Shown: in pieces, positions 33,584 to 47,234 of the stretch
Position numbering within the stretch: position 1 is the first letter of the stretch
How the letters are laid out: each line of letters starts with the position of its first letter
From: Polychytrium aggregatum
Lineage: Eukaryota; Chytridiomycota; Chytridiomycetes; Polychytriales
DNA length: 64,000 nucleotides
Direction: 5' to 3'
NCBI RefSeq assembly: GCF_025602895.1
Contig: NW_026516229.1
Span: forward strand, 124,001-188,000
Position numbers and translations under genes: made by a program
Notes under the pieces: model-generated
Seen by the model: the letters and a program-made list of their open reading frames with translations, nothing else
What the model was told of the DNA's origin: nothing
Databases searched by the model: none

Positions 33584-33905
33584 GGTCTGGGGGCGATCCA
33601 AGCCGGAACCAGGGCAGAGGCCGTTCCAGTCGGCACGAACACCCTGGGAAAGCGCACGACGCGGCGAGGGCCGGTCGGAGGTCGGAGCAAGCAGCAAGGG
33701 GCGCGCCGGCGCCGTGCGACAGCAGCAGGCGCGCCGCGCTCATTAATCCCGCCAAATGAATTGATTTCATATGGCCGGCAGCGAGCCCGGTTTTGCCTTT
33801 GCGGCCGTTCTTGCTGGCGACCAAGTGCCGGCTGTGGGTGCCGTTCCTCGCCCGCGCCGACCATCGTCTGTTCCCTCGCACCCCGATATCCAAGCCGAGC
33901 CCAAA

Positions 33906-34990
33906 ATGTCGTGGGTTCCCAACAACTTTGACATCAGGAAGCACCCGTTCTTCGCCACCAATGTCCTGGAGGCGAGCTGTGTCGCCGAGGCCCTCAAGGC
34001 CACCGGCACCGGCCTGGTGCTCGGCTCCGTGCTCGGCGCCTCAGTAGGCTGGTGGACTGCCGCCCCCACGAATGTCGTCGTCCGCGATTCCTTTGCGCGA
34101 TCTGGACTGATGGGTACTTGTCATGCATCGCCTGTGCTTTCCGTCTTGCGGCACATGGCTGGCCGATGCCGCTGGAGCCGAGCCGACAAAGCTGTGGCGG
34201 CTCGGCCGTGTCTCTGGATCACCATGTTCGACTCGGGTTGGCGAGAGCTTTCCGACCTCTGTGCTCATCGGCGACATTCTGCGGCTCGATCAAATAGGTG
34301 CTGTCTTTGGATCTGCATACGGAGCATATTGCGCATCGGCCCACATTCGCCACACCGACGACTGGCTCAACGCGTCGATCGCCGGTGCTGTCGCTGGCTC
34401 GATCTTTGGAGTCAAAGGTCAGTCGCCAGCTGCAGAGTGAAACTGCGACGATGGATCAGACATGTCGCATAATCTCTGTGCTGCATCGGTGCTCTCCATG
34501 TCCGCATGCTGCTGCAGCGCCAACAGTCGGATGAGGATGTGCTGTAGTCTTCTGAGCTTCTCGCTAACAGATACCTGTTTATCGACCCCATGGCAACCTC
34601 GATAAACCGCGGCATCTGACCCAAATCGACACCTATATGCTTTAATCGACCGCGATTTGATGACGCACGATCGGCTTCATACACACGAACATATGGATGT
34701 GGCATGTGGCTGGTCGATCTTTGCTGAACCAACAATTGACGACTGGAACGGACATCCTTGCGCATGCACCAGCCGGCTCCATCCAGAAGGTTGTCTTCCA
34801 CGCCGCCGTCCTCTCGGTCTTTTCCGGACTGTCTTATGCCGGAGTCAAGCAACAGACCAGCGTCAAGGGCCTGAGCTTCCCGGAGCTGCACGAGCGAAAC
34901 AGCCAAGGCGCCCATGCGCTGCCCAGGCCGGACCCTTATGCCGAGCGCATCGAGGAAATCCGAAAGCGCGATGCAGCCAAGGCCGAATAA
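33906..34990 (+). CDS. Tim17-family protein, NDUFA11-like complex I accessory subunit
   Basis: Three exons. The first, MSWVPNNFDIRKHPFFATNV, continues with ALKATGTGLVLGSVLGASVG. The second, from about 34294, is AVFGSAYGAYCASAHIRHTD followed by DWLNASIAGAVAGSIFGVK. The third is TDILAHAPAGSIQKVVFHAA and SVFSGLSYAGVKQQT, ending RIEEIRKRDAAKAE. Gly-rich hydrophobic segments and the R-x-K/T-DDxWN...AGSIxG pattern match the fungal complex I 21.3-kDa subunit / NDUFA11 branch of the Tim17-22-23 family. It would sit in the inner mitochondrial membrane. An in-frame ATG at 33771 could add 45 residues. Pam/Tim17 paralogs are the main alternative. Confidence 0.6.
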
Positions 34991-35538
34991 TCCCACTGCG
35001 CACGCCATCTGTCCTAATTGCAAATATAATTGCCCTTCGTCCGGCCCTTTCGTCGCTGCTTGGCAAAGTGGGTGTGAACCAGGATGCGGATGTGGATGTT
35101 GATGCGGATGTCGGTGCAGCGCTCAACCACCCGCCCGGCCGCCCCGTGAGACTCTACCGTCAACCACGCCACCATGCACCCGGTTGCCGCATCGCATCGC
35201 ACGGCTCCGTCCGTCCAGAGGTGCTGCTGCGGCGCTGTCCATGCGATCATGCCGGATCGCTGGGCCTGTTGTGTCGGCCGGATCGGCGCGACAGGCTTGC
35301 TACGCCACACTCACTTTTTTTTTCGAGGGGGCAGAGTCGACTTCAGCCGCTTCGGACCCGCAAGCGTCTGTTCCCGCATCAGCCCCGAGCGATCAACAGC
35401 ATAAAGCCGACAGGGCTGCATCACGACCCCTCTGTCGATCCACCGACCTGCCCAAATATCATCCGGCAGCAGCATATCATTGCACGCCGGCGCAGCATAT
35501 AGATCATCCCATCGCGACCATCTGAGAGGCACACAAGC
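34991..35538. other. Intergenic region upstream of the Prp43 gene
   Basis: About 550 bases without a supportable gene. Contains a short GATG(C/T)GGATGT-type repetition near 35089-35115 and a T-rich stretch near 35315. Confidence 0.5.
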
Positions 35539-38477
<2,939 letters not shown>

Positions 38478-39176
38478 TCGACAACGGGCCCAGCCGAGCC
38501 AAGACACTGCGATGGTGTGTTCGTATCAGGTTACTTTGATGGACTTGGGACGTGGACGCGACAGTGGTCACAAAACAAGCTATTGCATCTTGCCTTCAAG
38601 GCCGTTATCCGCTTGTTAGATCCTGAATATACATATTCCTCCATTCACGGTGACAAAATGCTGCTGATAGCAGAGACACGAGACTCGTGTGTCAGGGAAA
38701 GCAAATGTAAACAGAAGCAGAAGCAAGTGCGAGTCATGAGCAGAAGCAACATGTGCAGCCAGCGAACAGCAAATAGGGACGACAAACAAGAATACCGGGT
38801 TGGCGAGCAAGTGAGACTGCCATTCTGATACCCTCCGGAGCGGTGGCGAACGGGGACAGCGAGTGGAGGCCGGAAGCACGAGCGACAAGTGAGGACACCG
38901 GACAGGAGCGGAACAGCAGCCATGGCCAGAACAGCAACGATAGCAGGGACAACAGCCACAGCCACAGCCACAGCCACAGCCACAGCCACAGCCACAGCCA
39001 CAGCCAGAGCCAGAGCAGCAGCCATCAAGAACAACAGCCACGACAAGAGCAGCAGTCACAGCACGAAGATGGACTTTGCTGCGGGTGCCGGTGTTCTGTG
39101 CAAAGTCGGGTGGCGGCTGGACTGCAACTGCCGGACAAATGCCATTGTATAGACACAGCTGAGAAAAGTGATCACC

Positions 39177-39258
39177 GACGCCGTGTCCGAGTGGTTATGG
39201 AGCTTGACTAGAAATCAAGTAGGCTCTGCCTGCGCAGGTTCGAGTCCTGCCGGCGTCG
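39177..39258 (+). tRNA. tRNA-Ser(AGA)
   Basis: An 82-nt tRNA with a long variable arm. The acceptor GACGCCG pairs with CGGCGTC. The anticodon arm CTTGA-CTAGAAA-TCAAG gives AGA, and the T arm contains GGTTCGAGTCC. The discriminator is G, typical of serine tRNAs. It is followed after only five bases by tRNA-Pro, with no T-run between them. Confidence 0.95.
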
Positions 39259-39263
39259 CTTGA

Positions 39264-39335
39264 GGGCTGATAGTGTAGTGGTAGCATACCTGCTTCGGGT
39301 GCAGGTGGTCGCGGGTTCAAACCCCGCTCGGCCCC
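39264..39335 (+). tRNA. tRNA-Pro(CGG)
   Basis: 72-nt cloverleaf identical to the copy at 9935-10006, anticodon CGG in loop TTCGGGT. A run of six T begins about seven bases downstream and is a good Pol III terminator, possibly serving the Ser-Pro pair together. Confidence 0.95.
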
Positions 39336-39772
39336 AATCTATTTTTTCGCTGCTTGTCTCTCCCTTGCTCGCTCCTGTCTCCTCCTTGCTCGGGTGCATC
39401 GTGCAGAGGCCTCGGTGCTCAGTGGTCGTGCCGTGTCGCTGGCCCGAGCCAGTTTCATCGAGTTTGGGGACAGCCCCCGTGTGGTCCGTCGGGTCATGCG
39501 TCGCAATTGTTGCTGACTCTCACTCGGTCCCGGCTTTGCCACATGTGTACATATCAGTCTTGCTGTTTCATGAACCGCTTTCTTTGCTCCCGGCACAGAC
39601 TGCGGCATCAGCATTTTGGTCGGTGCATGGTTTGTCGCCGAGTCTGAGGCCGTAATAACCACCTCCGCGCTCCTTGTCTACAACCAATGTCATACACATC
39701 CCAACACCATTCGGCGGATCTGTCCCCTCCCCTTGAATGACGTGTGCAAAGCTATTGAAAGGGTGTTCCTGA

Positions 39773-42080
39773 TCAAAGTGTAATCATCGATGTCGGAGCT
39801 GGACTCGAATATTCGCCCAGCCGCGCAGCTATCTCCGCGTCCGTTCCGATTGCGAAAGGACTGTGCGGTAGTGCGGCCAACTTCATGTGACTTTGCTTTC
39901 GTGCTCGTATCGTCCTTCCCTGACGTCGAATCACAAGCTGGCTGCTATCGCTGCCGTCTTCGTTGCTTGAAAGAGGGTTCATTTGGGGATTGTTGCCGGC
40001 CTCTGCTGAGGCCAGCGACCCAGGCGCGGTGGCTGGATCTCGTGTCGGGGGTTTCGGCGAAAACGAGCTTTGCAATGCATGATGACCACCAGGCACTTGT
40101 GTATGCCAGTGACTGTCGGTAGAGCTTGGCTTCTCGGATCTCGTCGACGGCGACCGCGTGTGACCCGCAGACGCCGCCGATGGCTTTCGCCTCGCAAATG
40201 GCCGTGCCTGCATCGGTGACGGGGGTCGGGGCGCAAGCGGCGGTATGGCAGCCCCGCTGGAGAAATACGGGACATTGGCCGCAGAGGCGCTGAAAGCCGA
40301 TGCCGGTTGAGCTGCTTGTGCCAGCGGCTCTGAGCTTTCTGCTGCCCATGTGTGCTTTCGCGACCGCAGAAATAGAATGGGATTGCCGGCCATCACCTCT
40401 CCAGTGCCTCCACATTTCGGTGAATGTGGTTCATAGATATTAGCCACGGCATCGCAGTGCTACTTCCAGAGCCATGGCCACCCGACCAGTTGGTTTGTAT
40501 AGGGCAGTTGCTTACCATGCGTGAAGCTCGAACTGGCATCGTCGTCGCTGTCGGGAAAGTACTTGTTCAGTCCGCCTGCCGCAAATGGGTTGAGTGGTGC
40601 GGATTTCGGCCGCCCGGAGCTGACCGACCTTGGTCTGGATGATGACTCTGTCGCATCGGTTGACTCTGACTTGATTTCGCTCGTGGCTCCCTTGTCGGAG
40701 CGCATTGCCCACAGATTGGCCGAGCCGGGTCGGCAAGGTGGATGATTCATTTCTGCGGATGTGATCCGTTTGTCGTCAAGAAGTTTCAAATCTGGTAATG
40801 TCGTGGCTATTTTGTGTCGATACAGAGCCTCGCGGTATTCCTCCTGCTCTCTGGAGCGCTGTAGTGGTTCGTCCGTCTGCTCAGGGTTGTCGAAAATGGG
40901 ATTGTTCTGCAGCGTCAGCTCTTGCAGTGGGCACAGCGCAAGGTTTTCAATTTGATCGTAGTCGTCAATGCAGTTCCTGGTGTCGGGTCATGTGTCAGTA
41001 CAATGAAGCAGGAGCTCGACTTTGCTATCGCTGCCCGTTCGCTCGGCTTGGAGCTGCGTGGCCAGAATATCAAGGTACATACCCTTCCAAATCTAAGATT
41101 TCCAGACAGTCGAGCATGCTGAGCGAGCTGAGGTCCTGGATAGCGTTGTAGGAGAGGTACAGCTCCTGGGGAGAACACCGAACGAGTATCAGAATCGCGG
41201 ACAATGTCTGCTCGGCTGCCGTGCCCACATCCTGTAACCGACGCCCACAACAACCGGCATCCGCCACCTGCATTCGTGGCTGCTAGCGGCACTCTGCCCG
41301 GCTCTGACACGGACCTTGAGAAGCGAAAGAGACCCGATGCCATCGAGCTCAACAAGGTCGCACTGTGACATCCACAGGATACTGAGGCACGAGAACCCCA
41401 CGCCCATGTCCCTATGAATGCATCGAGTGTCAGCAAAGGCCAAACGAGTTGAACAGAGTCACATCGACGGGATTGCAAAGTACTGCAGCGATAACGCCAA
41501 TCTGACCGTATCGTGGGAATGTAGCTATGGTTCAATTTGAGCTGCTGAATATTGGGAATCCATTTTCCTGGAACGGGAATGGGTGTTTGTGATGTTTCAG
41601 CACAGAGTTCCCAGGCACCAGCCCGGCTGCTGGGCTCGTCTGCTGGGCTCGTCTGCTGGGCTCGACTCTCCGTCTGCCGCAACCATTACCGAGATTCGAA
41701 AGACTTGTTCTTCTCACATCTGCTTGGAGCTCCATGGTCTTGACTTTCCGGAGATCCTTCATGCCAGTCATAGTTCGCTAAGGGGGCACCATACAGAGAA
41801 CCAAATGAAGGTCACATTTAGACGAGAGGGAAATATCGGCACCTCAGAGGGATAAGGGTTCTTGTTTCGTCACGGCTCGAATCCGATCCCTCGCTAGGAA
41901 TACTCTAGCCCCCACGAATGGCCTCGGCGTGGACATCTTGCTTCGTCCAGCTGTACTAACCAGCTTGTTTTCGGAAAGATAACCATTCATAAACTCGTCA
42001 ACTTCGTCGTCCGGTGTGAGGACGGCTGGATTGACTATATCTAGCCGAATCTGATGCCGGCTATCGTTCGAGAGCGCCAT
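39773..42080 (-). CDS. LRRC56: LRRC56-like leucine-rich-repeat protein (ciliary dynein-arm assembly)
   Basis: Start ATG at 42080 (MALSNDSRHQIRLDIVNPAV, then DEFMNGYLSENKL). Exons then give DLRKVKTMELQADVRRTSLS, NIQQLKLNHSYIPTIR, FSCLSILWMSQCDLVELDGI, ELYLSYNAIQDLSSLSMLDC followed by LEILDLEG, DQIENLALCPLQELTLQNNP, and DLKLLDDKRITSAEM. A disordered Ser/Pro-rich tail with GRPKSAP ends at 39773. The phrases ILWMSQCDLVELDGI, ELYLSYNAIQDLS and LEILDLEG follow human LRRC56 (VLWMxxCGLxDLDGI, ELYLxYNxISDLS). LRRC56 interacts with intraflagellar transport and is needed for dynein-arm delivery in motile cilia, so this gene supports a flagellated organism. It sits inside the inverted-repeat spacer. Confidence 0.85.
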
Positions 42081-42743
42081 CGTTCGGATACGGAGTGTAT
42101 GATCAACAGGAGGCGGTCGGATGCTGTTGGAATACAAGCCTGCGGTAGCTGGCAGCGAGCAATGGCGGATAATTATCAAGGATGGGATTTCACAACTATG
42201 TCAAGGACCACCATCGATGGAAGACGATGGGACGGCCATCGTCAACAGCTCGCCCAAACGATCCGCCATCGCCGTGCCAATCACCACAGCAACAGTCCGA
42301 TCAACAATGCGTTGGGTGGCGACATTCCAATTCAGCAGAGCCAGCGGGGGTGACCCAGCCCATCCGAGTCCGCTCCGACTCCAGCAAAATGCCAATGTTC
42401 AAGGCGCACGATCGTAGTGGTGCTGGACTGGTTTCATGCACGTATTTTATCAATTCGATACCGCCATTGACGGCGCTGTTGTCTTGGCCGACTCGATTCA
42501 GAGAATATAATGGGCCCACAGATGGTCACATCTAACATGCATCCATATCGCACGCACGCCCTGACAGCGCTGGCGGCGATATCCCGCGCTCAATGAAACA
42601 ACATGGCATTGAAATCGAGGGTGGGTAGGTGCCGTCCAAGGCAGATGGGCGTGTATTCAGGAATCAGAAGAGGGTGCCGTTGCACTCAAGCAGGGTCCGT
42701 TCCATGATCACGGTGAACTAGTTTATTGAGGGCCGAGCGTAGA
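42081..42743. other. Intergenic region between LRRC56-like and eIF6 genes
   Basis: About 660 bases. I see nothing supportable in it beyond the likely LRRC56 promoter and the eIF6 3' end. Confidence 0.5.
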
Positions 42744-44006
42744 TCACGCCATGCTGCGAGGAGAACATCGACAGCAGTATAGTGTTAGAAACAGCTCGTG
42801 AGCGCTCTGAATGCATCTTCATAGTCAAGAGTGGGGCACCAACCTGTCGATCAAAGAGTCGCGCATCTGGTTGACGACGTAGGACGGCTGGCTGTCTTGC
42901 AGCTTGAAGATGCTCTCGATGACAGAGAGTTCGGTACTGGTGGTGTCCAGACCGGCAAAGGCACACCAGTCGTTGACGACCAGCCCACTTCCAATCATAT
43001 CGGAGCCGCGGTTGACTGTTCCGGCCTGCGGGTCGGATGCATGGCAACTAAATCAGCACCAGTGTGCTGTTCCAGGCCAAGGTGGGCCAGCAGACGGCGG
43101 TGCGTGGCCAGGCTGTGTTCAAGGCGGGGTGGAGCAGGGACGAAGATATGCTACTTACAACCAGCGGGATTTGCAGGAGGGCAGAGAGTTCATCCTGATC
43201 TTCAATCGACGTCTTGGGGTGGACGATGCCGCCCTGGTTGCTAAAAGCCGCGTAACTGCCGGTCAAGACATTGCCGGCGATGGTCTGTCGGAAGACCTCG
43301 ACCTTGAGAACATCGGCAATGATTTCCTCGGTTTCCTATCAACCGATTGCGAGGAAACAGGAGCGCGATGATCAAAGTCAGCCACGGATCAGCGGGTTAC
43401 GAGGATCGCGGCGGCATGTCGGTTTGGTCGGATTGAAAGACTCACCCGATCAATGTCAGGGTGTACCAGCGCAACATAGTCGTTGCAGGCGATGACGTTC
43501 CCCAGCGCCGAGAGTCGCTCCTCGACTCGCTGGATGGCGACCTGGTCCGGAAGGGCGTTTCGCAGATGCTGCAGCTCCTGATCCGTCGTCGAGTTTGGGA
43601 CAAGCAAGCCATGGCGATTTCCAGCGGTCAGCCGGCCGATAATTCGAGTGCCGGCGATGGAGGTGTGGACGACAGGGACGACATCGGCGAGCTCGCTCTC
43701 AAAGACACTACAGCCAAGGATGGTGCCCGCAGAGCAGATCGATTAGCGGTGACGATCCGAAGCGCTGAAGCGAGAGAGACTGCACCTTTCGGCGCGGCAG
43801 GACGCAGGATGTGGCTAGCGAACTGCCCACCTGTAAAAGTTCTCCGAGCCGCCGATCGCCACGAGGGCATAAGAGTTTGTGAGGCGAGAGAAAACGCCGA
43901 TATCGTTTGAGTTTTCGAATTGGGCACCTGGATTGTTGGGATTTGGCGTCAATGGGCAGCTCCTAGTGCCGCTCCAAGCAATGTGCAGACACTTACGGAC
44001 AGCCAT
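42744..44006 (-). CDS. TIF6: Translation initiation factor 6 (anti-association factor)
   Basis: Binds the 60S subunit in pre-ribosome maturation and blocks premature joining to 40S. Six exons chain in phase: MAVR (start 44006); [20 protein letters not shown] followed by [32 protein letters not shown] through [20 protein letters not shown] to [33 protein letters not shown] to [27 protein letters not shown] to MRDSLID; and a tiny last exon giving SMA and a TGA at 42744-42746. The end DSLIDSMA agrees with the family C-terminus (SLIDSLT in human). The protein is intact, with a length near the usual 245 residues. It lies between the arms of the inverted repeat. Confidence 0.95.
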
Positions 44007-44323
44007 GGTGAATGAGATGCGAGGGGTGATTAGTGTCGAGTGTCGAGTGTGGGCGAAGTGGTGTGAGTGGATAGATGCTGGTCGAAGCGGACGGCGACGA
44101 CCCGATCAATAAATAGGAGCACGGCCAACAGAAAAAAAAGCGGACACGTGTCTTGGCAAGGTGTGAGGGACAGCAGCCGAGGATTTCGCAGCAGCTTCCC
44201 CACCAAGAGACATCTGCGGCGGCAACGGGACAGGACGGCACGGCAGGGGGAGAAAGGGGGCTTGGCTGGGGAGCCAGCTTGGTGGAGGACATGCGGCGGG
44301 CAACCGCACTTGGTATCCTCGAC
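44007..44323. other. Intergenic region upstream of eIF6
   Basis: About 320 bases containing the likely eIF6 promoter. No gene seen. Short direct repeats GTGTCGAGT occur near 44033-44047. Confidence 0.5.
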
Positions 44324-44691
44324 TCAGAAAACGGGACTGTTGCCGTTTCCACTGTGTCCATGTTGTCAGCGATAGCCTGTATGGTCGTTGACCGAATATT
44401 CCATTACCAAATACCATCGCGTGCTGGCCATGACCTTTCTGTGATGCGGTGCTACGCCCTCATCCAAAGCCTGAGAAACGTTGCCTCCATACTCAGTGTG
44501 TCCAAGAGCACCATTCACTGCTGGCACTCCGAGTCCAGTGTACATGTCGATTGTGTGGAGACCGGAGAGCGACTGGTGGTCTTCACTCAGAGGCTACCAA
44601 AGTGATCTGCTTTATTTCTTATGGTTTAGCTTGATGCGAGCCCATCATATACTACATGTTCATGGCAGGGGTGTGTCCCGTGTTTTTCTGA
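44324..44691 (+). mobile_element. 368-bp internally deleted Fanzor/mariner element (MITE-like)
   Basis: Bounded by TCAGAAAACGGGAC at the left and GTCCCGTGTTTTTCTGA at the right. It fuses the start of the transposase (RCYALIQSLRNVASILSVSK, STIHCWH at about 44446-44528, against RCYALIHSLRKVASIFSVSE in the intact copy) directly to the end of the Fanzor (VETGERLVVFTQRLPK, stop at 44603). The conserved non-coding tail then follows. About 3.3 kb between these points is missing. The copy cannot encode either enzyme but retains both ends, so it could be mobilised by a transposase supplied in trans. Confidence 0.9.
44606..44691 (+). ncRNA. Candidate fRNA scaffold retained in the deletion copy
   Basis: Tail homologous to 27212-27124 of the intact element. 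It shares TTTATTTCTT, a GCTTGA-GCGAGC stretch, and CATACTACATGTTCATGG before the terminal repeat. Retention of this segment with so little else suggests it matters for the element. Expression is not shown. Confidence 0.4.
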
Positions 44692-44797
44692 ATGAAATGT
44701 AAAACTGCGGTGTCTGGTTTCCTTCTGGATTGGCTGTTGGTAGTGGAAGGATGATAATTTTATGTAGCGAAAAATCTGCGACGGACTCAACAATTGA

Positions 44798-44869
44798 GGG
44801 CTGATAGTGTAGTGGTAGCATACTTGCTTTGGGTGCAAGTGGTCGCGGGTTCAAACCCCGCTCGGCCCC
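44798..44869 (+). tRNA. tRNA-Pro(TGG)
   Basis: 72 nt, same body as the Pro(CGG) genes but with anticodon stem CTTGC/GCAAG and loop TTTGGGT, giving anticodon TGG. The compensated anticodon-stem change (both strands altered) argues for a functional isoacceptor. It lies about 95 bases inside the right inverted-repeat arm. Confidence 0.95.
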
Positions 44870-45346
44870 AGTGGAATTTCTCTTTTGTTGAGTCGGCGGT
44901 TTCGTCAGAAACCATGGTTTTCAATTTTTTCTTCTCCACTGAGCATCTGCGGTCAGCAAGGAGTCCGCCGAATGGTGTTGGGATGTGTATGACATTGGTT
45001 GTAGACAAGGAGCGCGGAGGTGGTTATTACGGCCTCAGACTCGGCGACAAACCATGCACCGACCAAAATGCTGATGCCGCAGTCTGTGCCGGGAGCAAAG
45101 AAAGCGGTTCATGAAACAGCAAGACTGATATGTACACATGTGGCAAAGCCGGGACCGAGTGAGAGTCAGCAACAATTGCGACGCATGACCCGACGGACCA
45201 CACGGGGGCTGTCCCCAAACTCGATGAAACTGGCTCGGGCCAGCGACACGGCACGACCACTGAGCACCGAGGCCTCTGCACGATGCACCCGAGCAAGGAG
45301 GAGACAGGAGCGAGCAAGGGAGAGACAAGCAGCGAAAAAATAGATT

Positions 45347-45418
45347 GGGGCCGAGCGGGGTTTGAACCCGCGACCACCTGCACCCGAAGCAGGTATGCTA
45401 CCACTACACTATCAGCCC
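45347..45418 (-). tRNA. tRNA-Pro(CGG), right-arm copy
   Basis: Exact inverted copy of 39264-39335; anticodon CGG. A run of A on the plus strand just outside (about 45335-45340) is the T-run terminator on the coding strand. Confidence 0.95.
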
Positions 45419-45423
45419 TCAAG

Positions 45424-45505
45424 CGACGCCGGCAGGACTCGAACCTGCGCAGGCAGAGCCTACTTGATTTCTAGTCAAGCTCCATAACCACTCGGACACG
45501 GCGTC
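45424..45505 (-). tRNA. tRNA-Ser(AGA), right-arm copy
   Basis: Exact inverted copy of 39177-39258; anticodon AGA. It lies five bases upstream (in transcription order) of the Pro tRNA. Confidence 0.95.
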
Positions 45506-46008
45506 GGTGATCACTTTTCTCAGCTGTGTCTATACAATGGCATTTGTCCGGCAGTTGCAGTCCAGCCGCCACCCGACTTTGCACAGAACACCGGCACCCG
45601 CAGCAAAGTCCATCTTCGTGCTGTGACTGCTGCTCTTGTCGTGGCTGTTGTTCTTGATGGCTGCTGCTCTGGCTCTGGCTGTGGCTGTGGCTGTGGCTGT
45701 GGCTGTGGCTGTGGCTGTGGCTGTGGCTGTTGTCCCTGCTATCGTTGCTGTTCTGGCCATGGCTGCTGTTCCGCTCCTGTCCGGTGTCCTCACTTGTCGC
45801 TCGTGCTTCCGGCCTCCACTCGCTGTCCCCGTTCGCCACCGCTCCGGAGGGTATCAGAATGGCAGTCTCACTTGCTCGCCAACCCGGTATTCTTGTTTGT
45901 CGTCCCTATTTGCTGTTCGCTGGCTGCACATGTTGCTTCTGCTCATGACTCGCACTTGCTTCTGCTTCTGTTTACATTTGCTTTCCCTGACACACGAGTC
46001 TCGTGTCT

Positions 46009-47170
46009 GGCGAGATCTTGTCCATAAACCTTCCATTCTCACGCCTTCTGCTCGCCATCGCTCCCCGATATCCATGCCATGCACTCCATCATCGTGTATC
46101 CTCCATAGTTCATTGCTGTTCCGTTCTACTCCGGCTCGCACCGTTTGTCTCTTGCACGATGTCTGCCTCTCCTCGACTGAACTTTTCCATGGTGGCTGAT
46201 CTTACCCACGCTTCTCCCGCTGCCCCCGGCCCGGCCCACCCGCTCTTGCACCGTCCCAATGCCGGCCCCACCTCCCTCCACTCTTTTCTTTCTGAGTGCA
46301 CCACTTTGCGCACCACTCTGGGCCCTCCCGCCCCGTTTTCAGCCACTCCCCACACGCACTTTTCCGCTGTGACTTGAATGCCATCGCAGACAAGCTCGGA
46401 TCGATGCGCACCCGATTGTGATTCCGTTTCGGGCTCGGCACGCCGTAATCTTTCCCACGAGGCACCCTCCTGATCGATGCTCTTGAGCGTACTGGTTGCT
46501 CCGATCGCGTGCGTTGGCGCCGCCATGCCGGCAAGGATCCCAGAGCGGTGCACGACGGACGGCCTTATCCTCATCGTATATGTTTCATCGTTACCCGGCT
46601 CGCCTGGTCCATCCTTTCTTCCGCGAGACCGGTCCCCGCCGGCCACCCGGACAGTCCACTCAGGCCCGTCCAAAGCCTTTGCAGCTACGCCACGTTTTCG
46701 GGTCCGCTCCCACGCGAGAAAGCACGAGTCGCTCCATACCTCGCCCGGTGCGACTTTGGGGAGGCCGATCGCTCGCTCTGGACAAAGCCCATGGCCCCAC
46801 CGTCCATCCACCAATGCGCTCGCCTTCGTCCAGAGAACCACTTGGGCTTGTTTCCGCCCGCACTGGCCGCCGTGGGCCACTCGGTTTGTGGCTGGTGCTC
46901 CCGTTCTGGTTGCGCCGCGGCTGCGTCAAAGCCCCACAGCCGCGGCTGGTCGTCGGCGCGTGGAGTCGGAGTTCCGTTTCCCACGCGGACACTTTCCTGG
47001 CTCCCAACGAAAGCACGCGCGATCTGTCTCGGTCTTCTGTTCCCAGCATGGTCCTGCGCAAACCCCCATGGCTCTTCATCCGAGTTGCCCTATTCTCCCA
47101 CGTGGGATGCAGGCCAGGCAGGCTCGTACCCAACCACCCTCTCGCCCTGCCTTTGGACGGTCCGGAGAGC
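46009..47170. other. Long intergenic region upstream of the secreted phosphoesterase
   Basis: About 1.15 kb of C-rich DNA with open but low-complexity frames on both strands. No gene can be supported. The stretch runs from the inverted-repeat edge to the TATA box of the next gene. Confidence 0.5.
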
Positions 47171-47178
47171 ATAAATAG
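47171..47178 (+). promoter_or_regulatory. TATA box of the secreted phosphoesterase gene
   Basis: ATAAATAG lies 57 bases upstream of the start codon at 47235, in a GC-rich context. This is a normal distance for a fungal core promoter with a short 5' leader. Confidence 0.65.
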
Positions 47179-47234
47179 CCGGCCGCGAATAGCCTGCTTT
47201 CATCACCACCACTCCTGCACCTTCCATCCCAGCA

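Larger units (their letters stand above)
38674..39718 (+). repeat. Left arm of a 1,045-bp inverted repeat
   Basis: Matches 44964-46008 in reverse orientation from AGACACGAGACTCG at one end to CATTCGGCGGA at the other, with equal arm lengths. Frames translated across the arms are identical residue for residue in both copies, so identity is at or near 100 percent. The arm contains a CACAGC hexamer microsatellite (about 38957-39006), tRNA-Ser(AGA) and tRNA-Pro(CGG). Sequence diverges abruptly outside these limits. Confidence 0.95.
44964..46008 (-). repeat. Right arm of the 1,045-bp inverted repeat
   Basis: Reverse-orientation match of 38674-39718 with the same tRNA-Ser and tRNA-Pro genes and hexamer tract. 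The 5,245-bp spacer between the arms (39719-44963) carries LRRC56, TIF6, the 368-bp element copy and tRNA-Pro(TGG). Confidence 0.95.

Noticed and set aside
39260-39655. 131-codon frame repeated in both inverted-repeat arms
   Set aside because: It begins inside the tRNA-Pro gene; its conservation is explained by the duplicated DNA.
46003-47178. Several open frames upstream of the phosphoesterase as an extra gene
   Set aside because: No domain, signal or splice-supported continuity; C-rich composition accounts for the open frames.
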